From the NCBI RefSeq assembly GCF_932526225.1, contig NC_064038.1:11843070-11907069 (forward strand): DNA of 64,000 nt, read 5' to 3'. Source of the DNA: Nematostella vectensis (Eukaryota; Cnidaria; Anthozoa; Actiniaria; Edwardsiidae). This document shows positions 33,301 to 41,374 of this stretch, in pieces; position 1 is the first letter of the stretch, and each line of letters begins with the position of its first letter. Made by a program: the position numbers and the translations under genes. The notes under the pieces are model-generated. The model was not told the DNA's origin. It saw only the letters and a list, made by a program, of their open reading frames with translations, and made no database searches.

Positions 33301-36300
33301 ATGGGTTCATAATGCTCGAGTTATTCTCTTACTGTATGATGCTTTCTCCCTAAGGCGTGTGGATGGGTTCATAATGCACTAGTTATTCTCTTACTGTATG
33401 ATGCTTTCTCCCTAAGGCGTGTGAATGGGTTTATAATGCTCGGGTTATTCTCTTACTGTATGATGCTTTCTCCCTAAGGCGTGTGGATGGGTTCATAATG
33501 CACTAGTTATTCTCTTACTGTATGATGCTTTATCCCTAAGTCGTGTGGATGGGTTTATAATGCTCTAGTTCATTCGCGTACACGGGTGGTGCCTTGGCGG
33601 CCAAACAGTGGGTCATTTCTTAGTAAACAATTTTCAAATACTATGCTTTTTTTATTTTTCTATATGATACCTGACTGCCCCCCCCCCCCCCCCCCAAGCC
33701 AATCCTGGGTACGTGTCCGAGTTATTCTCTTACTATATGATGCTTTCTCCCTAAGGCGTGTGGATGGGTTCATAATGTGCTGCTTTGCTAAAAAGGCGGC
33801 GCCAGCCCTGCGATGTATCTCCCCAAAGAACGTGTTCTCTAGCTGTGATGACTTGATGAAGAACAAGACCTTACAGGTTTGGATAAACACATCGCAAAAA
33901 TAAAAGAATACATTTTGAATCGAGGCTCGCTCTATTATAGCCGATTTCGATGTATCGCGACGCCGAATTTTTAAAACATCGATTTGTTTTTGGCTTTTCG
34001 GATTTTCTGTACCGCCAGTCAAATTATTTTAAGCAATCAGATTCTTGCCATCTCTCGCCTAGTGCAGTTGCCTGGCTTTCTGTTGCGACACTGTCTGGTT
34101 TTCGTCGAGAGGGAAAACAGGGAAGTGCACAAAACGAGACTCTAATTGGCTCAGAATGGTTTTACTGACCGAACAGAAAATCCCAAAAGCCAAAAAAATC
34201 GATGTTTTGAACACGCGGCGTCGCGATACATCGAAATCGGCTATAAACATTGTCTTGGTGGGCGCGGTAGCGCAAGTCCTATTATAAAATTTCTGATTTT
34301 AAGCATGTGATTTTGATCAATGTGTCACGGCGCATTCAGTTTCTTCTCTCCTGTTTTTCAGGTGTGCATCTGGATTCTTGGCTTATCCGCGCTGATCGGT
34401 AACATCTTCGTCGTTCTTCTTCGTCTTATCATTAAAGAAGACAACAAAGTCCACTCATACCTCCTCACAAACCTCGCCCTAGCGGACTTCCTAATGGGTG
34501 TATACATGCTCCTGATCGCAATAAAAGACGTCGAGTATCAGGGAGAGTACTTCAAGCACGACATCGAGTGGCGGTCAGGCAGACTTTGTCAATTTGCCGG
34601 CGCCTTATCTCTGACCTCAAGCGAAGTCTCGGTGTTGTTGCTGACACTGATAACAGCAGATAGGTTTAAAAGCATCGTCTTCCCGTTTCATTTCAAGCGG
34701 CTTAGTTTTCGACTAGCGGTTATAATTGTTGGGATTATTTGGACCGTTGTGATTCTAATGTCTGTGATCCCAATATTTGAGTTGGAGTACTTTTACGACA
34801 AATCGCGTGGTGTGGGCTATTATGGCCGATCTGCGATTTGCCTGCCGCTGCAGCTCTCCAAAGACAAACTAGCCGGCTGGGAGTACTCAGTCGCAATCTT
34901 CGTCGTGTTAAACTTTGTTTCCTTCGTCTTCATCTTGGTGGCGTACATCATCATGTTCCTCACTGTTCGTAAAATGTCGCGCTCCATTCGATCCACGACT
35001 ATTAACCGCGAGTCGCAGATGGCAAAGCGCATGGCATTCATCATAGTCACAGACTTCTGCTGCTGGATGCCGGTTATCATCATTTGTATTCTCTCCTTAA
35101 ATGGCCACTTTGATGACCCCGGTAATCTAGTCTACGCCTGGATAGCGGTGTTTGTTCTTCCGTTGAATTCAGCAGTCAATCCAGTTCTGTACACGTTTTC
35201 CACCCCATTGTTTAGAAAAAAACTCGCAGAGATACCAAGCACCAACGGTGAGTACTGCTGCTATAAATGCACCGTAGCGGGGCACAGGGGGTATGTCCCC
35301 CCTCCCGCCCCCCCCCCCCCCCCAAAAAAAAAAGAGGAAATGACCAGTAGGGGTGTTGCTTATCCCCCCCCCCCTTCCAAATCTCACGTGGCCCGCTACG
35401 GCCATGAAATGGATAAAAGGGTACAAACAGCTGAGTTTGATGATGATGAATGATGATCAGAATGATGATTAGTCTTCGTTAGATGTTTCAATTAACTAAC
35501 ACGCCTCGCGCTATCAAAAATATAAAATATTGTTAGTACTGTATTACTAAAGACAATATGCTATCGTATTATTGTCACTCAATACAATGTTAATTATAAG
35601 GATGGTGGTCTTGTTTAAGGCGTTGTGGTGGCGACGATGCTGACATTAGTTATTGTGAGTTTGGTAGTAATGTTCTCTATGACGATGGGTGATGATGAAG
35701 ATGTTTGCTGTTATGGTGGTGGTGATGATGATGATGATGATGACTATGATAATGGAGATGATAATGACTACGATTTTGTTAGTGAGGGTATACGATGTGC
35801 ATTTATTCCTTCTCTCTTGAAAAAGTAAAGCCCTTTGCTCTTTTCTCCTTAGCTAATAAATCCCGTAACACACTAGAGGCGATCCATTTAAGCAAAGGGA
35901 GTCCCAACCTGTCTACGCTAGGACTGGGTCAGAGAAAACACTCCACATTCAGCTTGTCGAGTAAAGGCCTGCTCGTCCCGCAATCGCCTGCTTCGGAAGT
36001 ACATGTAAGTCAAGAAATATTAGCCCGTGCCGAAAACGGACTAGGCTAAATAATTTGCCGCATACAAATGGAAAGGGGGGATAAAACCTCTCCTCCTCAA
36101 GGGCGGATCCAAACGTTTCATCAGAACGCTTTTGGAAATAGTGGGCGTGGTCCGCTCGGTCTAAACCTAGACCCGCGCTACGTTTCTTCCGCCATGCTAT
36201 ACGTCTATCTCAAATTGACTTTAAGGAGAGCAGCTTAATTTAAAACTACCTCTATCTCTTATTTATCTTATTTGTATTTACAGTGGCGCCGATTTTCGAT

Positions 36301-39300
36301 ATGTCAAACTTGTACCACTTGTTGCTTTACTTGTGCATCTAATGAACGTAAACGTTTGTTAAGGTGTTTTTTATCTATTATTATATCATTAGTCATACGA
36401 GAACGTAGCTGTTTCTACGGACGATATCCAACCCGAGTACAAAGTTGGCATGAAGCTAAGACTGATTGAAGTACCAGATATATTCCAGGAAGACAAGACA
36501 ACTTCTGTGAGTACCAGATAATATCTTGAAAAAACTGATAGTTTTTGTATAGGCAGAGGCAGAAAGCCTTCAAAGGGGAGAAACAGCAGAGGTCGGGATC
36601 GGTAATCGAGCTTGAAATCCAATGGCAAAACACGCCGGCACTTTAAAGACAACTCTTTTACCTTGGTTGCTCTCCTAGAGACTTAAAGACCGTACTAAAA
36701 GACTTTTCACTTGTTCTTAGGGGTATGCTGTGGCGTGGACGGAACCAGTGATTGGCAAAATTTCTCTTCAATTAATCAAGCATATGCCTAGAAGAGAAGA
36801 AAGATGTTGGCGTAAAGAGGCGGAACTATTGTCGGAGTTATCTGCCTCCAATCCTCCTAATATCATCAAGTATTGCTGGCACGCTAAGGGTAATGATAAA
36901 ATCCTATTTCTAATAACCTACTTTTCTTATCCGCCAGCCTGGCTTCCTCTTGGTTTCCTGTGTTCGCATAATATCGCAAGGACTCTAGGGACGAGTTCGC
37001 CGGAGAATGGTTTCCTGTGACGTCACTTCTTTTAACAACCACAGTGGGCCCGATCAAAATACCTTGGACTCTATTTTCTTTAATTTGTAAATGCTTGGAT
37101 TAAAGGATCCAAGCCAAGTATTTTCTTCCATGTTTATGTGTCTCACTCAGGCTGCTCATATTATTGATAGGGAATTCGTAAAGCTTCGAACAGCCAAAAA
37201 TCATGTACCAAGATCATTTCCATGATTCAGATGTTCCACACTTACGATTGAGAGATTCCTTTTTTTTTTCACAGGTAACGACTTCACCATTGAGTACAGC
37301 AACCCTTCATTCCCCAAAATTAAACACGATTCGCTGTAAGTAAAATCATATTCCGTTATATACCCTTTCGTATCAATGTTTTTACTAGTTGTTGGTGGCG
37401 GCGGTACATATTACTCGAACGTCAAGCCGAGTCGTCCGTGATATCCGACGTCAAATAATTGTCTGTCATTGTGTGGTGATATGTAAAAGGGATCTGCGAA
37501 TATCTGAAATAAACTAATTTTTGATACAGTGTTATCGATGAGTTTTCAAAAGTTGCCCAACATTTCATCTCCGCAGCTTGTTGTGCTTTGATTTTGTATC
37601 AAACACAACCCTGGACGCGTTCCTCCGCGAGAAGGAAGGCGAACTCAGCCTGGATTGTGTATGCGCAGTTGCTATCGATCTGAGTGACGCTCTAATAGAG
37701 CTTCATAACCATGGTGTGGTACATAACGCAATCAGTGCATCGAGTGTATTCATCGGGAGGTGCCTACGGGTGGGTGAAGCGCTATGACATAGAGGATAGG
37801 GGCGTGTCCAGAACAAAAAGAGGGGGGGGACATAACGCATGGAGTCTTATATCGGAAGGTGCCAATGTGAGACAGGGGCGTGCCCAGGATGATCTAAGGG
37901 CCAAGGTCCATATTCCTGGCTATGTCTATGAGTCAAGAAAACAATACTTTCAAGTTGTAACTAGAAAGACTACAGACAAGCTAAGGAAAAATTAGGTGAT
38001 CCGCCAAGGCTATGGGGAAAAAAATATTACATACATACTGAGAAATACTCACTGAAAACATATTTAGTAAATTTTCGTTCGTTCACTGGTCTCAGCAAAT
38101 CAGAGGCGCGAACGATATTTTTTCACCGTGAAGAAAGGTCGTTCGCGGTTCTGAGATGTAACGCTAAGATCACAGTCTCGTGCGTGACATTAGCGTGACA
38201 GATTCATTTCAATTTAAGTTGCTCTATGTCTTCAACTGAACCGTCGAACAGCACAAACCTCGGAGCCTCTGCAGCCAAGTCTAATAAAATGTTATGTAAT
38301 AGGCTTATTAAAAATTTCCCAGTATGTATATAATAAACAAAATACAGCATGGAAAGTGCTTTGTACAGTTTTTATTCACTCGTTCAAAAAAACTCACTCG
38401 TTCGCTGCGCTCACTCGTTCGTTTATTGTTACTGCTCAACTCGTGAATAAAAACCGTGTATTACATTCAAAGCGACGTAGCTAATGCTCAAAGCTCAAAG
38501 CTTTGTTTTTTTCGTTTTTTTATTTAGCTTTTATTTGTCACAAAACCTTCCCGGGAGCTGCACTTTCCTTCCCCCAAAAAAAGCGTCTACAATAAGAAGG
38601 AAGTTTTTTTTATTTACCATTTTCAGTTCCCACCCATACGAGCTGTTCTTGGAGGGTTCTCCAAAGCAGAAAAAATAGATGACGAGACGTCATCATCTAA
38701 ACGCCGACCGAAAAATCACAAGGCTTTGAGGGAACTCAAACTAGCAAAGAATGTGCACCAGTTCGGGGACGTGCTTTCCACGCTGATTGGCTGCTGTCAG
38801 TCACATGACGCTTACGAGGCAAGTGATAATTAATAACTATAATTCTCTTTGATTTTTCAGTTTGTTATGGTATCTTATAATATTTACCATTTTTCCTTCT
38901 TTTGCTTTTTATATTTCGTTGCTTGTTTTGATAGATTAAAAAGAGTACCGTAGCAGGCCTGGAAACATTGGGGGGATGTGGGTGGGCATGGTACAGAAAC
39001 ATTAAGAAAACATTTGGGACACAGCATGCTCCCAGTGCCCCACCCCCTGCTATGGCCCTGAAAAAGGTTCCAAAATTAAATGTATATTTTCCCAATTGAT
39101 TGTCACCCAAAAAAAATACTTTTCTTTACTTATTGTGGGTGACCATTACCTTATTCTATATTATTAATGTTTTTCCTAATTTCTTTTGCGAACTCAAAGC
39201 TTATTACTAGGCCAGCGTAATGAGAAAGGCTAAGGTTTGCGTAAAACATATGCAAATGACCACCAGGAATGGCCTTCGCCTACTCTGTCTTCTTGGTGGC

Positions 39301-39628
39301 GGTCCTGGAATCTTAAAGCTTGCTAATGTTAAGGATTTAAGCCATAGATCACAGGAACGTCGCACGGACGGTCATCAACCGTATAATCACTCGTACTTAA
39401 ACGAAACCTAAAATTCTAATTTATACTGTAATGGAGATTTCCGATATAGCTTCTTACCAATGTAACTCTATCATTATTTGTGTATGTTTTTTTATTTATT
39501 TTTAGCTGGCAGAGGTCGTTAGAATATGTCGTCAACAACGAAACGTCTTTACTACCTCTCCCGTGCAGATCAAGTCGATGCTGGAGGATGTATGGTGCCG
39601 CACTGAAATATGGGATACCTATTTATAA
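21106..39628 (+). CDS. Leucine-rich-repeat GPCR with intracellular pseudokinase (26 exons)
   Basis: Exons: 21106-21319, 22089-22332, 23052-23194, 23884-24135, 24626-24906, 25165-25270, 25431-25769, 25999-26037, 26481-26604, 27111-27185, 27756-27827, 28563-28634, 29124-29195, 29285-29356, 29520-29591, 30175-30246, 30440-30511, 33756-33876, 34362-35247, 35853-36004, 36393-36506, 36721-36889, 37275-37335, 37577-37769, 38627-38818, 39506-39628. The sum is 4,332 nt, giving 1,443 aa and a TAA. Order: signal peptide, MAM start, pentraxin/LamG, MAM remainder, CUB, LRR cap, eight LRRs, hinge, 7TM, Ser-rich linker, kinase-like fold. The receptor belongs to the LGR group (relaxin/GRL101-like by hinge and 7TM motifs). 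It would sit in the plasma membrane, with G-protein coupling plausible but unproven. The start could instead lie in the upstream gene (see 21106-21319). Confidence 0.75.
21814..22066. repeat. TIR element, 253 bp
   Basis: The left end TACACCTATTTCAATAAAGG, then TTGTCAGTGCAAATGGCGA, is matched inverted by CATTTGCATTGACAACC and TTTTGTGAAATAGGTGTA. It is intronic, just before the pentraxin exon. Confidence 0.85.
22089..24135 (+). CDS. Pentraxin/LamG-like domain
   Basis: Exons 22089-22332, 23052-23194 and 23884-24135, a symmetric phase 1-1 module. Motifs are MNFAANHTGYVSIPGLPSMQ, FTICLWVKTTD, GSWRHLCLRWKSRGG, then GELIVGMPASISKTL, GQFVGSVSNINMWGRFLPGN and a GCGTE. The Q.FVG..S..NMWGR.L....I pattern and the W.H.C..W segment are typical of pentraxins. 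Calcium ligands cannot be assigned with confidence. The module sits between two parts of what looks like one MAM domain. Confidence 0.85.
22380..22512. repeat. CACGTGACAGGCAAT degenerate tandem repeat
   Basis: About six copies of a 20-45 bp unit containing ACCACGTGACAGGCAATAC. Each carries a CACGTG E-box core. Intronic. Confidence 0.75.
24626..25270 (+). CDS. MAM domain 5 (main body)
   Basis: Exons 24626-24906 and 25165-25270. The first has AVLDSTNKTIPLNTTSVFES, YGLCLRFRYMMYGPGMRRLR and a loop ending in GVDKYK. The second has VFIEGDTGGLPGFIAIRGM and a Cys. These match the middle and last exons of the MAM copies upstream. The usual first MAM exon is absent directly before it; the exon at 21106-21319 carries a matching MAM start and the same end phase. 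Position 24626 begins in phase 1, so skipping the pentraxin module would restore a continuous MAM. Confidence 0.8.
25431..25769 (+). CDS. CUB domain
   Basis: A 339-nt phase 1-1 exon. Residues CSHKLTSHSGYLHTPFYPAY, then YARCSWLITVPKAHRIRLSF, LEEHPICQNDYVAVYEDG, KYCGKRYPRF and LIVIFWSNFGIVRSGFKASY. It has four Cys at the canonical CUB positions and the C.W.I..P......L.F pattern. The acidic calcium-site residues (E..., D of NDYV) are partly present. CUB domains mediate protein binding in complement and developmental proteins. Confidence 0.92.
25999..26604 (+). CDS. Linker exon and LRR N-terminal cap
   Basis: Exons 25999-26037 (39 nt, phase 1-1, acidic, with one Cys) and 26481-26604 (phase 1-2). 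The second encodes CPVGIECVPITHGSKS, with Cys spacing like an LRRNT cap, then ITTFPSSLPQTSTIM, the usual lead-in to the first LRR. The switch from phase 1 to phase 2 marks the junction between the shuffled ectodomain modules and the LRR exons. Confidence 0.7.
27111..30511 (+). CDS. Eight leucine-rich repeats, one per exon
   Basis: Exons 27111-27185 (75 nt), then 27756-27827, 28563-28634, 29124-29195, 29285-29356, 29520-29591, 30175-30246 and 30440-30511 (exactly 72 nt each). All are phase 2-2, the exon pattern of LGR and relaxin/glycoprotein-hormone receptor LRRs. Examples are LDLSENLLKVLPPDQFSALT, LYLGYNQISEVPDFLFRNLR and LHLNNNKIKTFSSNMFYGLN. Together they should form the curved ligand-binding ectodomain. 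The intron 29592-30174 carries an 18-bp array. The intron after the last LRR is almost entirely a 62-bp minisatellite. Confidence 0.92.
27202..27350. repeat. MITE with TTAGGCTA-type termini
   Basis: TTAGGCTATAAGTTCAAACG and CGACGTTTGAAATTAGCCTAA are inverted copies, with ATGCATTTGCATTGAATACG inside. Same family as 39821-39966. It lies in the intron after LRR 1. Confidence 0.82.
27870..28181. repeat. TIR element with CAGGCCCGTACCCAG termini
   Basis: CAGGCCCGTACCCAGGGGG at the left and TTCTGGGTACGGGCCTG at the right are inverted copies; C-rich tracts lie just inside both ends. Length 312 bp, in the intron after LRR 2. Confidence 0.82.
29778..30065. repeat. 18-bp minisatellite, 16 copies
   Basis: The unit GATCCTCTCAACGCTACT is perfect apart from two copies with GGTCCT. 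Because 18 is divisible by three, long frames stay open on both strands (DPLNAT, GSVALR and ISSVER repeats). These are composition artefacts in the intron between LRR 6 and LRR 7, since the flanking exons splice cleanly without it. Confidence 0.95.
30838..33570. repeat. 62-bp minisatellite, about 44 copies of a splice acceptor
   Basis: The unit is TTATTCTCTTACTGTATGAT, GCTTTCTCCCTAAGGCGTGT, GGATGGGTTCATAATG and a variable CTCGAG or CACTAG. It equals the last 40 or so intron bases, the CCCTAAG acceptor and the first 20 or so coding bases (GCGTGTGGATGGGTTCATAATG) of the hinge exon at 33756. Divergence is very low over 2.7 kb, so expansion or homogenisation is recent. The last copy, 33717-33777, is separated from the array by a repeat element and is the functional one. 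Confidence 0.95.
33571..33717. repeat. C-run repeat element inserted in the minisatellite
   Basis: It has GGCGGCCAAACAGTGGGTCA, AATACTATGCTTTTTTTATT, a long C-run and AATCCTGGGTACG. It is homologous to 16817-16981 and interrupts the 62-bp array one unit before the true hinge exon. Confidence 0.75.
33756..33876 (+). CDS. LGR hinge exon
   Basis: A 121-nt exon (phase 2-0) encoding RVDGFIMCCFAKKAAPALRC, then SPKNVFSSCDDLMKNKTLQ. The paired Cys, the later single Cys and the F.SC.DLM...L element immediately before TM1 match the hinge of leucine-rich-repeat GPCRs. Its acceptor (TTTCTCCCTAAG) and first 20 or so coding bases are the sequence amplified about 44 times in the upstream intron. A repeat element separates that array from this true copy. 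Confidence 0.88.
33935..34246. repeat. TIR element, about 312 bp
   Basis: The left end TTATAGCCGATTTCGATGTA, then TCGCGACGCCG, and the right end CGCGGCGTCGCGATACATCG, then AAATCGGCTATAA, are near-perfect inverted copies; homology continues inward (AAAACATCGATTTG / TCGATGTTTT). It lies directly upstream of the 7TM exon. Confidence 0.9.
34362..35247 (+). CDS. Seven-transmembrane domain, LGR-type rhodopsin-family GPCR
   Basis: An 886-nt exon in phase 0, ending in phase 1. TM1 has GNIFVV; TM2 has NLALADFLMGVYM with the conserved Asp; TM3 has a Cys at GRLCQF and ends TADRF in the DRY position. ECL2 has a Cys (SAICLPL). TM6 has TDFCCWMPVIIICI, the TDF.C..P signature of LGRs rather than CWLP. TM7 has NSAVNPVLYTF. 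One uninterrupted exon for the whole 7TM domain is typical of LGRs. Predicted to activate G proteins; ligand unknown. If the donor at 35248 is not used, the frame runs into a MITE and stops at 35453. Confidence 0.95.
35271..35406. repeat. C/G-run MITE just after the 7TM donor
   Basis: It runs from ACCGTAGCGGGGCACAGGGG to GCCCGCTACGGCCATG, with C-runs and GAGGAAATGACCAGTAGGGG. It starts 24 bases after the donor. Read through, it would encode a Pro-rich tail. Confidence 0.75.
35853..36506 (+). CDS. Intracellular Ser-rich linker between 7TM and pseudokinase
   Basis: Exons 35853-36004 (phase 1-0) and 36393-36506 (phase 0-0). The first encodes a basic, Ser/Thr-rich tail (SKGSPNLSTLGLGQRKHSTF, FSLSSKGLLVP) with several RK.S-like sites that could be phosphorylated. 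The second (SYENVAVSTDDIQPEYKVGM, LIEVPDIFQEDKTTS) leads into the kinase-like fold and may hold its first strand. The first exon begins exactly in the phase left by the 7TM exon, so the tail is naturally continuous with the receptor. Confidence 0.75.
36721..39628 (+). CDS. Protein-kinase-like domain, catalytically degenerate
   Basis: Exons 36721-36889, 37275-37335, 37577-37769, 38627-38818 and 39506-39628 (stop 39626-39628). The N-lobe has WRKEAELLSELSASNPPNII (helix C with Glu) and a hinge region LLCFDFVSNTTLDAFLRE. The C-lobe has AIDLSDALIELHNHGVVHNA, then ISASSVFIG (catalytic-loop position), LGGFSKAEKI (activation-segment position) and VHQFGDVLSTLIG (helix F). HRD is HNA, the Lys and Asn of the loop are Ser, and DFG is GGF, so phosphotransfer is unlikely. 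No clear glycine-rich loop is seen. Fold order and spacing resemble tyrosine-kinase-like families. Intron 38819-39505 uses a GC donor (GAG|GCAAGT). It probably acts as a scaffold or allosteric module. Confidence 0.72.
38947..39060. repeat. C/G-run MITE in the last receptor intron
   Basis: ACCGTAGCAGGCCTGGAAAC start, GGTACAGAAACATTAAGAAA inside, CCCCCTGCTATGGCCCTG end. Confidence 0.7.
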
Positions 39629-39639
39629 GTGACCTTAAG

Positions 39640-39820
39640 AGCCCTGTACAAACATTGCCAGCACCGGCCAGCATTGCTGGCGATTTCTTCCTCGACTGAC
39701 CATAAGACAAAAGAAATGTCAGAGAGTCCATTTTCGTTTTGATATTTTCTTTGTCCTATAGTCAATCAAGCAAAATTCGCCAGCAATGCTGGCAGGTGCT
39801 GGCGCATTATGCACAGGGCT
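39640..39820. repeat. TIR element (MITE) in the likely 3' UTR
   Basis: It begins AGCCCTGTACAAACATTGCC and ends with the near-complement GCATTATGCACAGGGCT. The inner arms GCCAGCATTGCTGGCGA and TCGCCAGCAATGCTGGC are almost perfect inverted copies. It starts 11 bases after the receptor stop codon, so a transcript extending to the poly(A) signal at 40082 would contain a strong hairpin. A related fragment is near 24405-24470. Confidence 0.7.
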
Positions 39821-39966
39821 TTAAAGCCTAAGTTCAAACGTCACCATCCATGAGTCGTATTCAATGGAAATGCATGCAAACGAATCGAATCGATTGTTTC
39901 ATCTTTATTTGCACGCATTTGCATTGAATACGGTACATGGATAATACGACGTCTAAACTTAGCCTT
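39821..39966. repeat. Second MITE, abutting the first
   Basis: The termini TTAAAGCCTAAGTTCAAACG and GACGTCTAAACTTAGCCTTA are inverted copies. The inside is AT-rich with CATGCAAACGAAT-like blocks. It is the same family as 27202-27350 and starts at the base after the preceding MITE, implying nested or adjacent insertion at a TTAA-like target. Confidence 0.7.
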
Positions 39967-40081
39967 ACCTACATGTGTTGCACAATTGACTTTCAAAGTG
40001 TGTAAAAATCGCCATTTTATCATTAACAATATCAAAATATATCCCTATCATTTGAAACTAATTGGATATGACTAGAAATTG

Positions 40082-40087
40082 AATAAA
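40082..40087 (+). terminator. Candidate poly(A) signal of the receptor gene
   Basis: AATAAA about 450 bases after the stop codon, followed by a T-rich region at 40110-40130. It is the first canonical hexamer downstream of the stop and lies after the two 3' MITEs. The assignment rests on position only. Confidence 0.45.
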
Positions 40088-41374
40088 TTAAATTGCATAT
40101 TTCGAGTCGTTGTCACTATTTTTGTTTTAAGGGGGGGGGGGTAGTGTGTGTGTACTATGGTAGGGGTCCTAATGAGGAAAGAAGGGCGCGCATCTGCGCT
40201 ATCGGAAAAAGAAAGCATATGATATGAGAGCTTATATATTTATAAACAAAACATCTGTGTTCTTTCGACTTTTTCTTTTAAAGTCCGTGCATACCAGCTA
40301 CAGTACCGCTTTTTTGTTAAATGTTAGGCGGATTATTCAAGTATATTTTCACAAATTCTAATAAATGACTCATACATCTGCACTTTATGATTTAAAAAAA
40401 GAGAAAAAAAAAAAAAAAAACGGTTCAACTGTCGCCTACACTACCAACACGAGGACCCCGAATCACAGGGAGCCCAAGCTCACAGTTAGTGGTTTTTGGG
40501 TTTTGTGGGAAAACACGAAACTCACCAGCTCCCCTAGCGGTTAGAAGGGATCAGTGAAGTTTCGTAAAATTCGGTCACCTCTTCCTCACTCTACACAATA
40601 TATTACTAGCCATATATTATGATGATATAGCGTATAATAAAATGACCACTTCTAACCGCTTGGCGAGTTTCCTGTGTTTTTAAGAATTTCTCACAAAAAC
40701 TGTGTGCTGACTTACTATACGCTTGAATATCGTTAACTTTTATCAAGTTTTTGTTGTGGGTTGAATTTGACGATATACTTTTCTTAGCATGCACTTTTTT
40801 TACCTCATTATTTGACTTAAAAAAGTAGATAGTCTACCGCATCAGTCGATATCTCTTCGGAATATCTGCATCCAGCCGTGACGTCATGTTTTGTAGTTTG
40901 CATACTTCTGTAGTCCCTGGAGGCAAACTGCTAACAGCAGCGACTATATGTCAACTGCACAAATATATGAACCATACTTACTGAAATACGAAAAGTTTGC
41001 ACCAGGAAGTGTTTGTAAGGTAAGCGCTAATATAAGGGATTGGAATAATGATAATAAGGGCATCATTAATTTTGTTCGTATCCGTCCCATGTTCACACGC
41101 GCGTGAAAGATCGAACGTGATCAATTCAAGTTTGAATTCATAACTGTTTAGAAGTTTTATTTTACAACATTTCACCACCGCCAATTAATAAGGACTAAGA
41201 TTTCCTACTTTGTACAGTTGTTCATGTTTTCATGTTAGATTCCAGCAAGATTATGCAAATAAATCACCAGTTGAAATTTTAGAGCTTCGATCAAACGTTC
41301 GTTCGAACTCTTCGTCATCGTGTTTTTCTTTGCATAACGCTTGAACAGGATACTAATGGTTCGATTTCATACAG
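40088..41374. other. Intergenic region, no gene seen
   Basis: AT-rich DNA with a G-run (40129-40141), a poly(A) tract (about 40395-40420) and no ORF or splice pattern that I can support on either strand. The promoter of the downstream ADGRV1-like gene is probably here or in 41441-42840. Confidence 0.5.

Noticed and set aside
30838-33570. CRISPR-like array of regularly spaced repeats
   Set aside because: Units are contiguous 62-bp copies without unique spacers, and the genome is eukaryotic; it is a minisatellite.
33586-33903. Open frame running from the repeat element into the hinge exon
   Set aside because: Only 33756-33876 is coding; the upstream part is a C-run repeat and a minisatellite unit that merely stay open.
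36272-36469. Cys-rich + strand open frame near the pseudokinase linker
   Set aside because: Wrong frame relative to the linker exon 36393-36506, whose phase joins both neighbours.
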